The position numbers were made by a program, and so were the translations under genes. A DNA stretch of 64,000 bases from Rhea pennata (lineage: Eukaryota > Chordata > Aves > Rheiformes > Rheidae): contig NC_084666.1 of NCBI RefSeq assembly GCF_028389875.1, forward strand, positions 34,566,308 to 34,630,307, read 5' to 3'. The notes below the pieces were generated by a model that saw only the letters and a program-made list of their open reading frames with translations, was not told the origin of the DNA and searched no databases. Position 1 is the stretch's first letter. Each line of letters opens with the position of its first letter. Positions 49,001-58,286 of the stretch are shown one piece after another.

Positions 49001-49719
49001 ATTTGTTAAATATGTAATATGCAGTTTATGGATTCTGAAAGTTGCTTAACAGAATAAAGCATCTTTCTCACAATCTAGTGAGTTTCTAGGATGCTTTCTG
49101 AGCCTACTTTGAAACTATCAGACTTACATCTCAATGGCCTGTGTATCTCAATGACAACTTCGCCAAAGAATACAGATAATGAGCTCAGACCATAGTCAGT
49201 AAGGAAAAGAAATGTGTTTTTTAAACTCATTTTGTCACCTTTTGATTTTTTAGACTGTACTTTCTGTGTTGTAACCAAGATCTGGCTTTCCAATGAACTA
49301 TTGAATTGTCTGTCATAATCTCTATGGCACTTTTATTTTACTTATTCAAAAATCAATTTCCAACCTTAAAATATGTTTGTAGCATTTGGAAAAATAAAAA
49401 TGGCAGATGAATAACATAAAGGCCTTAACATAAATACCTAGAACTTACTTTTTTGTCATATTATAGTTTCTTCTCACTTTAAATTCCAAATTTTATTAAT
49501 TTTGTTTTCTTTTTATTGTTTCCAAATAGAGGAACAGTGGTGAAGGCACGTGATAAGTACCGGCACCCAGAATGTTTTGTGTGCTCTGACTGCAATCTGA
49601 ACCTGAAACAAAAGGGCTACTTCTTTGTGGAGGGACAATTATACTGTGAAGCTCATGCACGAGCTCGCATGAGACCACCAGAGGGATATGAAGCAGTTAC
49701 TGTTTACCCAAAATGCTAG
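30286..49719 (+). CDS. PDLIM3: PDLIM3 (ALP, actinin-associated LIM protein), complete gene with mutually exclusive middle exons
   Basis: The gene encodes a PDZ-LIM adaptor that binds alpha-actinin at Z-discs and stress fibres. Joining 30286-30378, 36114-36265, 37310-37394, 41119-41186, 44538-44801, 47275-47402, 48572-48683 and 49530-49719 gives 363 residues (about 364 in human). Using 40481-40668 in place of the fourth and fifth blocks gives 315 residues (about 316 in the human short isoform). The PDZ domain covers residues 1-84, with PWGF at 12-15 as the carboxylate-binding loop. A ZM motif lies at about 186-214, and one LIM domain at 293-343 has ligands C293, C296, H313, C316, C319, C322, C340 and H343. 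The start ATG matches the family N-terminus [17 protein letters not shown]. The last residue is Cys where I remember Ala in human. I identify it as PDLIM3 rather than PDLIM1/2/4 from the sequence of both alternative middle segments. Confidence 0.97.
32522..32535 (+). promoter_or_regulatory. MEF2 consensus overlapping a GATA site in PDLIM3 intron 1
   Basis: CTAAAAATAG (32522-32531) is an exact YTAWWWWTAR match. It overlaps AGATAA (32530-32535). Such matches are frequent by chance in AT-rich DNA; function is speculative. Confidence 0.2.
34051..34121 (+). mobile_element. CR1 LINE, 3'-terminal fragment
   Basis: The segment contains GGTTGGACTAGATAATCTCC, then AGAGGTCCCTTCCAACC and an end of ATTCTGTG-type units (CTGTGATTCTGTG). 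This is the hallmark 3' end of CR1 retrotransposons of birds and reptiles. Only about 70 bp remain, in + orientation inside PDLIM3 intron 1. CR1 copies are typically truncated at the 5' end. Confidence 0.93.
36114..36265 (+). CDS. PDLIM3: PDLIM3 exon 2: most of the PDZ domain
   Basis: The acceptor T-rich tract and CCCAG end at 36113. The exon reads [20 protein letters not shown] then [20 protein letters not shown] and [11 protein letters not shown], with the G-D-x-I-x-A-I-D-G core of PDZ domains. The donor GTATGC follows at 36266, phase 2. Confidence 0.97.
37310..37394 (+). CDS. PDLIM3: PDLIM3 exon 3: end of PDZ and following linker
   Basis: The acceptor TTTTTATAG ends at 37309. The exon completes Arg, then reads [20 protein letters not shown] and [26 protein letters not shown] is the conserved post-PDZ segment of ALP-family proteins. 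The donor GTATGA follows at 37395, phase 0; both alternative middle exons also start in phase 0. Confidence 0.97.
37395..40480 (+). other. PDLIM3 intron 3
   Basis: AT-rich intron with no repeat family or extra exon recognised. Confidence 0.7.
40481..40668 (+). CDS. PDLIM3: PDLIM3 alternative exon 4 (non-skeletal-type), carries its own ZM motif
   Basis: The acceptor TTATGTACAG ends at 40480. The exon reads [20 protein letters not shown], then [20 protein letters not shown] and [42 protein letters not shown] is the ZASP-like (ZM) motif that helps bind alpha-actinin. The donor GTGAGT follows at 40669, phase 2. Joined to 47275 it makes N-D-P-V. It cannot be spliced in frame to exon 5, which starts in phase 0. 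It corresponds to the short human PDLIM3 isoform, described as the smooth-muscle/ubiquitous form. Confidence 0.95.
41119..41186 (+). CDS. PDLIM3: PDLIM3 alternative exon 5 (skeletal-type)
   Basis: The acceptor TTTCTTTACAG ends at 41118. The exon reads [20 protein letters not shown] then RS plus two bases, matching the [14 protein letters not shown] segment of the long isoform. The donor is GTTATA at 41187, a weak site lacking the usual purine at +3 and G at +5. A TGCATG lies 34 nt downstream. It is always paired with exon 6 to keep frame (68 + 264 = 332 nt, same phase as 188 nt). Confidence 0.95.
41220..41225 (+). promoter_or_regulatory. TGCATG (RBFOX-type) intronic splicing element downstream of PDLIM3 exon 5
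   Basis: Exact TGCATG hexamer 34 nt after the weak exon 5 donor. RBFOX proteins bind (U)GCAUG and usually promote inclusion when downstream of the exon, notably in muscle. The motif is seen; its function here is inference. Confidence 0.45.
43034..43069. repeat. Poly(A) tract, 36 bp
   Basis: Uninterrupted run of A inside PDLIM3 intron 5. No retroposed body recognised upstream. Confidence 0.95.
44538..44801 (+). CDS. PDLIM3: PDLIM3 alternative exon 6 (skeletal-type), Ser/Thr-Pro region and ZM motif
   Basis: The acceptor ATTAACACAG ends at 44537. The exon reads [20 protein letters not shown], then [20 protein letters not shown] and [20 protein letters not shown]. The ZM core [20 protein letters not shown] follows, then [11 protein letters not shown] plus AG. 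The donor GTAATT follows at 44802, phase 2. Joining to 47275 gives S-D-P-V. The ZM segment (residues about 186-214) mediates alpha-actinin binding and Z-disc targeting in ALP/ZASP-type proteins. Confidence 0.97.
44802..47274 (+). other. PDLIM3 intron 6
   Basis: AT-rich intron without recognised repeats or exons. Confidence 0.7.
47275..47402 (+). CDS. PDLIM3: PDLIM3 exon 7: constitutive linker
   Basis: The acceptor TATGATGCAG ends at 47274. The exon reads [20 protein letters not shown], then [20 protein letters not shown] and EE plus one base. SDVYKML...[11 protein letters not shown] is the conserved segment shared by both isoforms. The donor GTGATT follows at 47403, phase 1. Confidence 0.97.
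48220..48274. repeat. Twin perfect hairpins in PDLIM3 intron 7
   Basis: The first hairpin has a 15-bp perfect stem: 48220-48234 pairs with 48239-48253 (core GTTATACCAAAGAC / GTCTTTGGTATAAC) around the loop CTAC. Two bases later, 48256-48263 (CAGATAGT) pairs with 48267-48274 (ACTATCTG) around the loop ATA. They lie 300-350 nt upstream of exon 8. The pairing is directly visible; any role is unknown. Confidence 0.9.
48572..48683 (+). CDS. PDLIM3: PDLIM3 exon 8: pre-LIM linker and first zinc ligands
   Basis: The acceptor TTGATTCTCAG ends at 48571. The exon reads [20 protein letters not shown], then [17 protein letters not shown] plus two bases of the next Val codon. C-D-K-C supplies zinc ligands C293 and C296. 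The donor GTAAGT follows at 48684, phase 2. Confidence 0.97.
49530..49719 (+). CDS. PDLIM3: PDLIM3 last coding exon: bulk of LIM domain and C-terminus
   Basis: The acceptor TTTCCAAATAG ends at 49529. The exon reads (V)[20 protein letters not shown], then [20 protein letters not shown] and [20 protein letters not shown] plus KC, followed by TAG. The remaining zinc ligands are H313, C316, C319, C322, C340 and H343, so the double zinc finger is complete. An ATG at 49516 before the acceptor is intronic and not a start. Confidence 0.97.
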
Positions 49720-50990
49720 TCTTACATTAACACACAATTATATGCATGCACACAAAAAGCCATTAACAGCTTAGGACAGCAATACACTGTCAGGACTTTG
49801 GTCTGAATCCAAAGTAGTAGCTTTTAAACCTTTTCTTATGGCATTCAGAGTGAGATGGAGCATAATTATACGAATAAAATTAGTAGCATAATTATACCAA
49901 TAAAATTCTGCTAAAGTATTATCTTCAAAGATGACAATATAATTCAATGGAGTGTTAACTGAAAGAGTCCTGATATCAGCTGTACTGGACTAAAACACTG
50001 AAACAGCTGAGGTCTTATATAATTATTGTAGTACACACATATACTGTAATGAAGACATTATTTTTAACACAAATTAAATATCAGTGCAAACATCACAGCC
50101 ATTAGAGGCCCCGCTGTGTTACAGGCTGGGCCCTACCAAATTAAGACACCTGACAGATCATTAGCAAAGCAGCTATTTTACGTGAAGAGTACAAAACAAC
50201 TCACTGGTCGTGTCCGCTTCAACCATCTACTCTTTAATTCATTAATATGCCACATATACGTTTTGCTTACCTTGCTTTGGATCTGGGGTTTTATTTACTT
50301 AATTTTCTGATGCAACAAGTGTAATAAGGAATTAATATCAATTGATAAAATAAAACAGCTACTAAAATAAAGACTTCTTAGTAAAAAGCAAAATAGAACT
50401 TCTATGTTGTTTTAATGATTTGCAAAGTGCAAATTGCAATGAAATTAGCTTTCACTTCACTTAGCAGAAAGTTGTTGAGGCACACACAAATTCATTGTTC
50501 TTGGAAAAGAAAGAATTTGTGCTAACAGGAGTTCACTGTAAATTAAGAATGAAAGTAAATTTAAAAGCTTTTCTGTAGAAAATGGTACTTCTGCCTCGCC
50601 ATCTTTCAATTTTCATAATAGAAACAATGTGAAAATATGATCGTAATATCTTTACTGGCAGTAAATTAAAACTTGGACAAATCTACTAAGTTTTATATGA
50701 AGTGTACAAGAGATGACCAACTTCAGTGGCAAACAATCTTATATTCTTTTCCCATTCTACAATACAAGAAGCTTAAAATGTAAGAAAAATATGAAACCAA
50801 AATAAGAAGCTGTATATACTTTAAATTTATTCTAAAAAATCAGATGTGTCCCAAAGCCTGAAATACAATAGCTGCATAATCAAAGTTTTCAAGTTCTGTT
50901 AAAGTACTATTTCAGAATTAAAACATTTTAAAAATGTATCACTGCATTTATAATTTATGTCTGCAAAATAAAAGCATATAGTGATGCACC
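49720..50990 (+). other. PDLIM3: PDLIM3 3' untranslated region (end uncertain)
   Basis: Non-coding AT-rich sequence after the stop with several poly(A) signals AATAAA: 49873 and 49899 (in a short duplication), 50349, 50366 and 50967. The message could therefore end near 49,925, 50,390 or 50,990. Which is used cannot be decided from sequence. Confidence 0.5.
49858..49906 (+). repeat. Tandem duplication carrying two poly(A) signals
   Basis: Two near-identical units of about 26 bp, each GCATAATTATAC followed by one base (G or C) and AATAAAATT. AATAAA therefore occurs at 49873-49878 and 49899-49904. It lies about 150 nt after the PDLIM3 stop. Confidence 0.75.
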
Positions 50991-51335
50991 TTTTTAAAGG
51001 CTAGTTCCTGAATTATTTTTGGATACCAAACATAATTCTGTTCCTCACATATCAAAGAGGCTATGTGTAGTATTCATATTTTTCTACTGATATAGCCCAT
51101 AAACTAAATCTGAAAATCCTTTTGAAGGTGATAATGCACATAATGTCTATTTTTACAAACCTGAAATGTCATTGGTATTTTAAAATAATTGTTTAATGTT
51201 CATTTCTTTGTGCAGTAACTGAAGCTAAAAATAAATCTACTACATATGATTAAGATTCTGTATTTTTTTTCCTCTGGTATGAAAAATGAGCAAGTGTGAG
51301 CATCAAGTGATTTGACAATAATAGAAGTTAGGCAT

Positions 51336-51369
51336 TTTCAAGAGGAGTATGCTTTCAAGAGGAGTATGC
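51336..51369. repeat. Perfect 17-bp tandem duplication
   Basis: TTTCAAGAGGAGTATGC occurs at 51336-51352 and again at 51353-51369 with no mismatch, followed by TTCA. This implies a recent local duplication. Confidence 0.95.
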
Positions 51370-54300
51370 TTCAGATTTATCAAACCTCTGGCAAGAATGG
51401 AACACAATTTTTGTATTAAGCATTTGAATATACAATCTGGACATAATTGGCTTTCTAAAACTGAATGTGATCATGTGCTGTCAAAACTGAAGAACAGAAA
51501 TTCCCCTCTCTTTAACAGGCCTAACACACAAGAAATAAATCTGAGAAAATTCTCAGGAATACAGCTACAAGAACTGTCAGGTTAGGAGAAAGTCACAGAA
51601 CACGATCTGATGCCAAATCTTCTTGGAAGTTCAGTTGCATTGCATCATGACATGGTGCTATTTTGAGAGGTTCAGTGTTGGAGATTATTTTAATAGAACT
51701 AGAAGGGAAGCCTATCTAATTGCAAGTAGCAACCTAATGTGAAAATCTTTACACCAATATACAGGAAACAAAGATTTTCAATTCATGCAAATTATAACAT
51801 CCTTGATCCTGATAGAGAAGAAGAAAAACAAGAAATTTCATCCTACAGTCTCTTCAGTCTGCAGCAATTAAATATATGGATATTTAAATGTGAGAGAAAG
51901 ACGAGCAACTCTCTTCATAGCATGTTCAAGGCCACTTTTATTTCACTAGGTTGTCAGTGCTTCCTGGCATAACTCCTTCACAGAGCATCCAACTAAAGAA
52001 TTATCCAGTTTATCCACTGGCTTAAGAATGGCATAGCCAGCAAATCCAGTAGCTTAATTCTACTATGTCACTCAGCTATGTCCAGATTTCTTTTTTATAT
52101 ATATTACAAGCTGCAGAGAGGTATGGCATTTATTTTTAGATGGAGAGAAGATACTAAATATGACTTCACACAGTTGTCATCTGGACTCTTCAAATATCAA
52201 ACAGCTGTGAAATAGCAGGGCTATTTGGGGAGATTTGAAAAACTTATATGAAGTAGTAATTCTCAAAACACATGAAGCAAAAATCGTATCTGAAGATACA
52301 TGGATTAATGAAATGTCGCTTTTGCATCAACTGTTCTAAGACAAATGCTTTTGGTCTTAAGTAATACTGAAGCATTACCAAAAATCTGAAATCTAAAAAT
52401 TTTTTAAAAGTAGTTAAAAGAAATTATGCTGTTTCCACTTGCTCTAGTAACTTTTTAGTTTTTCAACCACATTTCATCACTTAAAAAAATTATTTCATAT
52501 TCTATTACAAACACAAGCAAGCATAGGCTACAGCTAATCACACATAGAAACATTATGTAATTTTTTTAAAAGTATTGTCAGCTGTACACAATAAACAAAG
52601 TAAAGAAAATTGAAATAGTTTTTTACTACTAACATTTTTGTTCAGATCAGAAGTATGCTTTTGAATAAATCCTCAAACATTCCCTTGTACTGAATATTGG
52701 TTCGCATCACAGAAGAGTTTCAGAGTGCACAAACTGGTTTCCTTCAAGATGAAACTCAGCTAGAAGGTGCTCTCCAGGAGCACAGCTAATGCATACCAAT
52801 CACTACCAGGAGCTCAGGCAAATGAATCAAAATAGAGCTAAATGAACTCCCTATTATGTACATGTCAGGTTCTCACTACTAACTAATCTGCTCCTACTGT
52901 ATCACACTGCTTGCTAATGTAGATGTAGCCTGAGTTTTTTTCCATCACTTTTATAGATTCCTAACAGATATGAAATTACAGTCCACAATTAAAATTAGCG
53001 ATAGACCCAGTCTGCAAAATTTGGAAATAAACGTTAGATGTTCCACAGCTCAGAGATGATTGATCAAGACTTTTTTTTCAAATTTCTATGAATAATATAA
53101 AACAACTGTATAGTTGGATATAGACCTGACTTGCATGTAAAACATGGCTACTTGATTTAAACTCTGCTTCAGGATTTATTTTTTCATATCATTATGTACA
53201 TAGTGTATTCACATATTTATTTTATGAACAAAATGGAGGGGAACTGTACCTGTTTGTTGACATATGTCCTCTTCTCATATTAGGGCGTGGTCCAAAGACG
53301 ATAAAGTTTTTAGGAAAGTCTTGTATACAGTAGACTGCATACAACAATCCTGTGAAAAAAAACACTATGTCAGAGGCAAGGACAGTTATCCCAAATGAAC
53401 TTTATGACTGACAGTGGCTTTTTTTTTTCAGAGGATTATTGTATACAAACATGCCCTGGTATGAGGAGTTGAAGGATTAGATATACTGAACGTAACTAAA
53501 AGCACACAGCACATGTGTTGACAAAATTACAGCTGTGCTGGAGAAGGGAAAGAGTCACTGCTTAGACAAATCCAGAAACTCAGACACTGTAGAGCAGTTA
53601 AAGATGATTGTTTACTACTCAGAAAACAAAATATTTAGCAAGCATCAAGAGCATTCTAAACAAGCGGAAAAATCTCTTCCAAGCCTTTCACAGTCTTGGC
53701 TTGTCCCTTCCTAGACACCTTTCAGAAACAGATTTTTATAGAAAACTCATTCTCTATAAAATGACTTTTTAAAATCTTTTCAGCATTTTCCCAATATAAG
53801 TGTTTTTTTAATCGCCCTGCTAAACCAGCTGCCTATAAAAAGCTAAATATCAATTAGACCAGATACGGTGAAGAGATGTTGCTGGAACAATGTATTTGAA
53901 GGCAAAAAGAAATAATACATACCACCAAGTTGTTTTATACTATACATGATCAAAAATAAATATTTCTGTATTATGAGAAAGAGCAAAACTGTTTATGAGA
54001 ACATGCACAAAATGAATAGGATGTCACTAACAACACCCTATACTCCTTCCTTAAGGCACAGAAATACTCAGCCCACTTGCACGTAGAAAGGAATCTGTTT
54101 CACGGCACCAACTTGGAAGCCACTGTAGTTACAAAGTGCTTGCAGGTTGTGCAGATGCACATAGAGGCATAGTTTCTTCGAGCAAGACTAAATACCAAAG
54201 ACAAGCTGTGATTGTATACATTGCAGTCTGTCTTTCAATCTACAACTAGATAAAATATCCTTTCATACACTGACGTTCAGTGTGGACAGAATTCTAAAAG

Positions 54301-56930
54301 ACTGCACTCCCAAGTCATTCAAACTATTCATTATAAAGCAACACTACCTATTTAATAATTATATTTCTGACTGAAATTTCTCTAACTTATAGTGTTACAA
54401 ATAATCCTCACTACTGCTACACTTTAACATTGATACATTTCTACTTTTAAAGTATGTGCATTTAAACATGTTTTCTAAAAGTTGTTTGGGAGTATATTAA
54501 AATCTTCACACACGAAACACTTCCAAGACTTTTATTTTGGCCTTACAATTATTTCCAAGGATTACATCTCATTCTACTGTTTTGCTCTGCCAAATCCCCT
54601 CAACTCCATTTTATTTTCACTACATTCCTACCTTCCAATCTATAATCACTTTTGCAGATAGGTCTTGTGTTCTTACACAAATATCATTGCTCTAGACCTT
54701 TGCACCTCTTCTTTGAACAGGAAAATTCAAAACTGTATCCTTTGAGGATGCATAAGATGGAACACACAATTGTTTCAAAGCCAGATTCTTCCTTAAGGTC
54801 TACCTTATCTCACTTCATTGTTTACAATAAAAGCATGTATTACAAGAATATTCAGAAACAGAGATGGCCCCACTGTGCCTGGCGCTATATAAAAATAAGA
54901 AATAATTGCTCCCCCATAGCTTAAGATCCAGATTAAGCAGACAAGACAGTTAAAATATGGAAGGGAAAAGACACAATAAGAGGGATAAACAACGTGAACA
55001 TTTTAAAACATTTTGTTCTTTTGCTTTTTCCTCATAGAAGGTCAGCAAAATGATACTGAAATAAAGAAGCTGTAAGAGTTACTAACTGACAGAAAAGGCA
55101 CAAATAAGCATTCTGCACAAAGAAAGCACACACAAAGTAACAAGTGTAAAAATTAGCCACACACCAAGACACTAGCATGTAAAGTCCTTTTATCAGCTCA
55201 TCCTGCTGCTGGCTAGCTCATAACCATTTGCCTGTTCTCTAAACTCAAATGAACTGGGAAAACAACACACTAGGTAGGGATCCTTACTCTTGCTAACAAG
55301 ACTAGTTCTTTACACTTCTATTTGACAAGTTTGTCGTAAGTTTGATTATAATGCAATTATGACCATATAGTTTTAGGGATTTTTGAAGACTCTTTGATCC
55401 TAATACAGGATTATAACTATAAAAATGTTCACTTATTTCTTCTCTGCTTCATGATGCATGTAGCCTTTTCTATGCTTACTATGATTTGTTATGAGATTCT
55501 CTTCTCTATGTGTGCATATACCACGTGGCTCTGTCAACTGCCTTTCCTACAAACTTCCCACTCACTGCCTAATAATAACTGACCTCTCTAAATCATGAAC
55601 TACTCTCGTCTCTAAGACAGTACAAAAGCATACCATTTCAGAAATGATGCACAGAAGCATCATCACAGAAGATACAGTGCTGTCTTTCCTTACAGGTACA
55701 CAGCAAAAGGTAATGAGGTAAAGCCCCCTTATTAAGCATGGAGTTCTAATGCCTTCATCATACAAAGGCTGTTCTCCAAAAGTCACACCTAAATACAGAT
55801 GCTGGTTTTGATGTCTATTACCATAAAATAGGATCAGCTATTGCCTTGCTCTAGGCAGAAGCAAGGACTGAGTCAAATATGCTTCACAGTGCTAGCATCC
55901 AAGCAAATAAAGAGCTGTCAAGTCAGTCATGATTCTACTGTCTCATGTAAGCAATAAAAAAGAAAAAGCAAAAACAGATTGCAGTGTTGCACTGAATCTT
56001 GTTACTGTTTGCCAAAAAATTTTCATGGCAATTAAATTTCATGAAAACAGCCGTTCCTCCTAAATACTGAAAGGGCTCAAACTCTCATGCTCACTATGCT
56101 GCAAAAAACAATAGTAACCTGGAAGTCAATATCTTTTTTTTCTACCAATTCTAAGGTCAGACGATATTCATAAGTGTCTGACCTTGCATCTTAATCTCTG
56201 TAGCAATAACAGAGGATACTGGACACATTGTAAAAATGAATTAGTAAAGTCCTAATTTGGATAATGTAGTACATACATTCATACACAGAAAATTCTGCAA
56301 GTTTGCCACCACAATCACTATAGCACTATTCTGATAAATCAAATGAATCCTCTTTCTAGCTTGTCTGAAATGACTCTGCCCTTGATACTTCAGACCTCCC
56401 TGAAAAATATCAGTTTAAGTACACTGAGAATAGCTTTAACTTAAACATTGCTTCTCAGGTTAGAGGATGAAACTGACATCTCCAAATCTTTAATGTATTC
56501 TAGCTCTATGATCAGCCCACCAGATACTAATGCCTCACATACTTGAATACTTACTGTTATAATGTTTTAATAAAACTGTCTAGATTGCACCTGTTCAAAG
56601 GTTCACGTGTCCACTCATCATCTCACAATAATCAAGAGGTGACAGCTGTCCTTGTAGCTGACTCTAATATTTCTCTCGTATTTAAGGACACTGACAAATT
56701 TAATCAGCTGTTCACATTTAACCTACATTTCCCAAAGAAGACTCATAGTACTATTAAGACCTAGGACATACAGTCTCAAGACAGGTTGGCCTCAAATACT
56801 GTGATGAAGAGGACAATGGACCTCACTTCTTTTCTTTTTAATAAAAGCAATTAGTGAACACTGTTACTGACTTTTCCTGTAAGGCTTTCTTTAAGTTGGA
56901 TGCAAGCAATGACAGATTCTAGTAAAGGAA

Positions 56931-57025
56931 AATACTAGTAATCTTTACACCAATACACACGATATACTAGTAATATCAGGATATACTAGTAATACTATAC
57001 AGGATATACTAGTAATACTAGTGAT
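56931..57025. repeat. Short tandem array of ATACTAGTAAT units
   Basis: Units beginning GATATACTAGTAATA start at 56961, 56980 and 57003. A related ATACTAGTAAT sequence starts near 56,933. Spacing is 19-23 bp and each unit carries the palindrome ACTAGT. Confidence 0.8.
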
Positions 57026-58262
57026 CCCAGGCAATTCTTGAACACTCCTATTAAAAAGAGTAATATCTACTATTTATCTAAAGCTTTTCATGAGATGATG
57101 TTGAAGCAGCTTATAAAATAAGTTAGTATTTTTGCAGTCTCTTTAAGGATGAAGATTGTGCTCAGCATCAGTTTTTAAAAAGATGCTATTTCTAATTTTT
57201 TTCAAAATATTAACCTTTAATCATACCTGCTTATTAGAATCATCAGTCAGAAGAATAGAAAGGAAAAGCAGAATTCCTCTCAGGTCTTCCAGTAGAATCA
57301 ATTTACCTTCACCTTCAGAGAATGTCTCTTCCAACTTAAAATGACTACCTGTAAGAGGAAAGAGAAAGACTTAACTCATACAATAAGCTAAAATGTTACT
57401 TCAGGCCACAGGCTATTACCAACCTCTTTCAAAGATTTCTTCTTCCTGCATAGTGCAGGGTCTCAGACAAGGACCAAGTGAGCATAGGCTTCTTTCCAGG
57501 CAAAACATTCACTCAGAATACTTCTCTGTCCCTCTCACAAAGAATGTTTTCATCTAGTACAGATACATATTTTGCTAAGTATCAAAGAGTTTTAGATGTT
57601 CACAACTAAATTATTATAGTTGGTATAGGCAAGAAGTTAGCTAGTGTTTGGGATGTAAAAGACATCTACTTTCTGATTCTTTGAGGTGAAACTTCTTCAG
57701 TGGGTACTTTAGTAACGAAAAGCCTGCATCAGTACTGAACAAAAAAGATCAATTTTTAATACAGCAATACACAGAGAGCTGCAGTTCTCCTCTAAGGCTG
57801 CTCACACTGAAGTAACAAATAAAAACTACTTGAACTAGAGTGTTCCAGTGGAGTTATACTTCAGTCTAGTTTTACAGGACTAAATACATTTACATGCATG
57901 TCTCCTTTTTTTAAAAAAAAGAAAGTACTTATAACGCAATATGTGTTTGTAGCAATTCTCAATTAGTCTTTAACTTGTTCTCCTGAATTTCTGCTTCACA
58001 GCTATCTGAATCATCTAATAGGTTTCAGTCTATGCATTTCATTCCTTTCCATGATCAGCTTCTTGATCCATTAGCTTTTCTGCAACTTGTACTCTTTTGG
58101 AACCTGAAAAATCAGACTATGATTCTATAAGCAATTCTTCAGTGGCATCATTAGCAGCCCCAGTACCCTTCACCCCAACTGGCCACTTGCAACCTGGTCT
58201 TCTACTTTCCCCTTAGTGGTAAGGGCACCGCTGTTTGTAAAACTCAAGGAAATGGTCAACCT

Positions 58263-58286
58263 AAAAAAAAAAAAAAAAAAAAAAAA
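58263..58286. repeat. Poly(A) tract, 24 bp
   Basis: Uninterrupted homopolymer in the intergenic region. Confidence 0.9.

Noticed and set aside
49516-49529. ATG at 49516 as start of a small LIM-only protein
   Set aside because: It lies in the intron before the AG at 49528-49529. The LIM domain needs CDKC from exon 8 to be complete.
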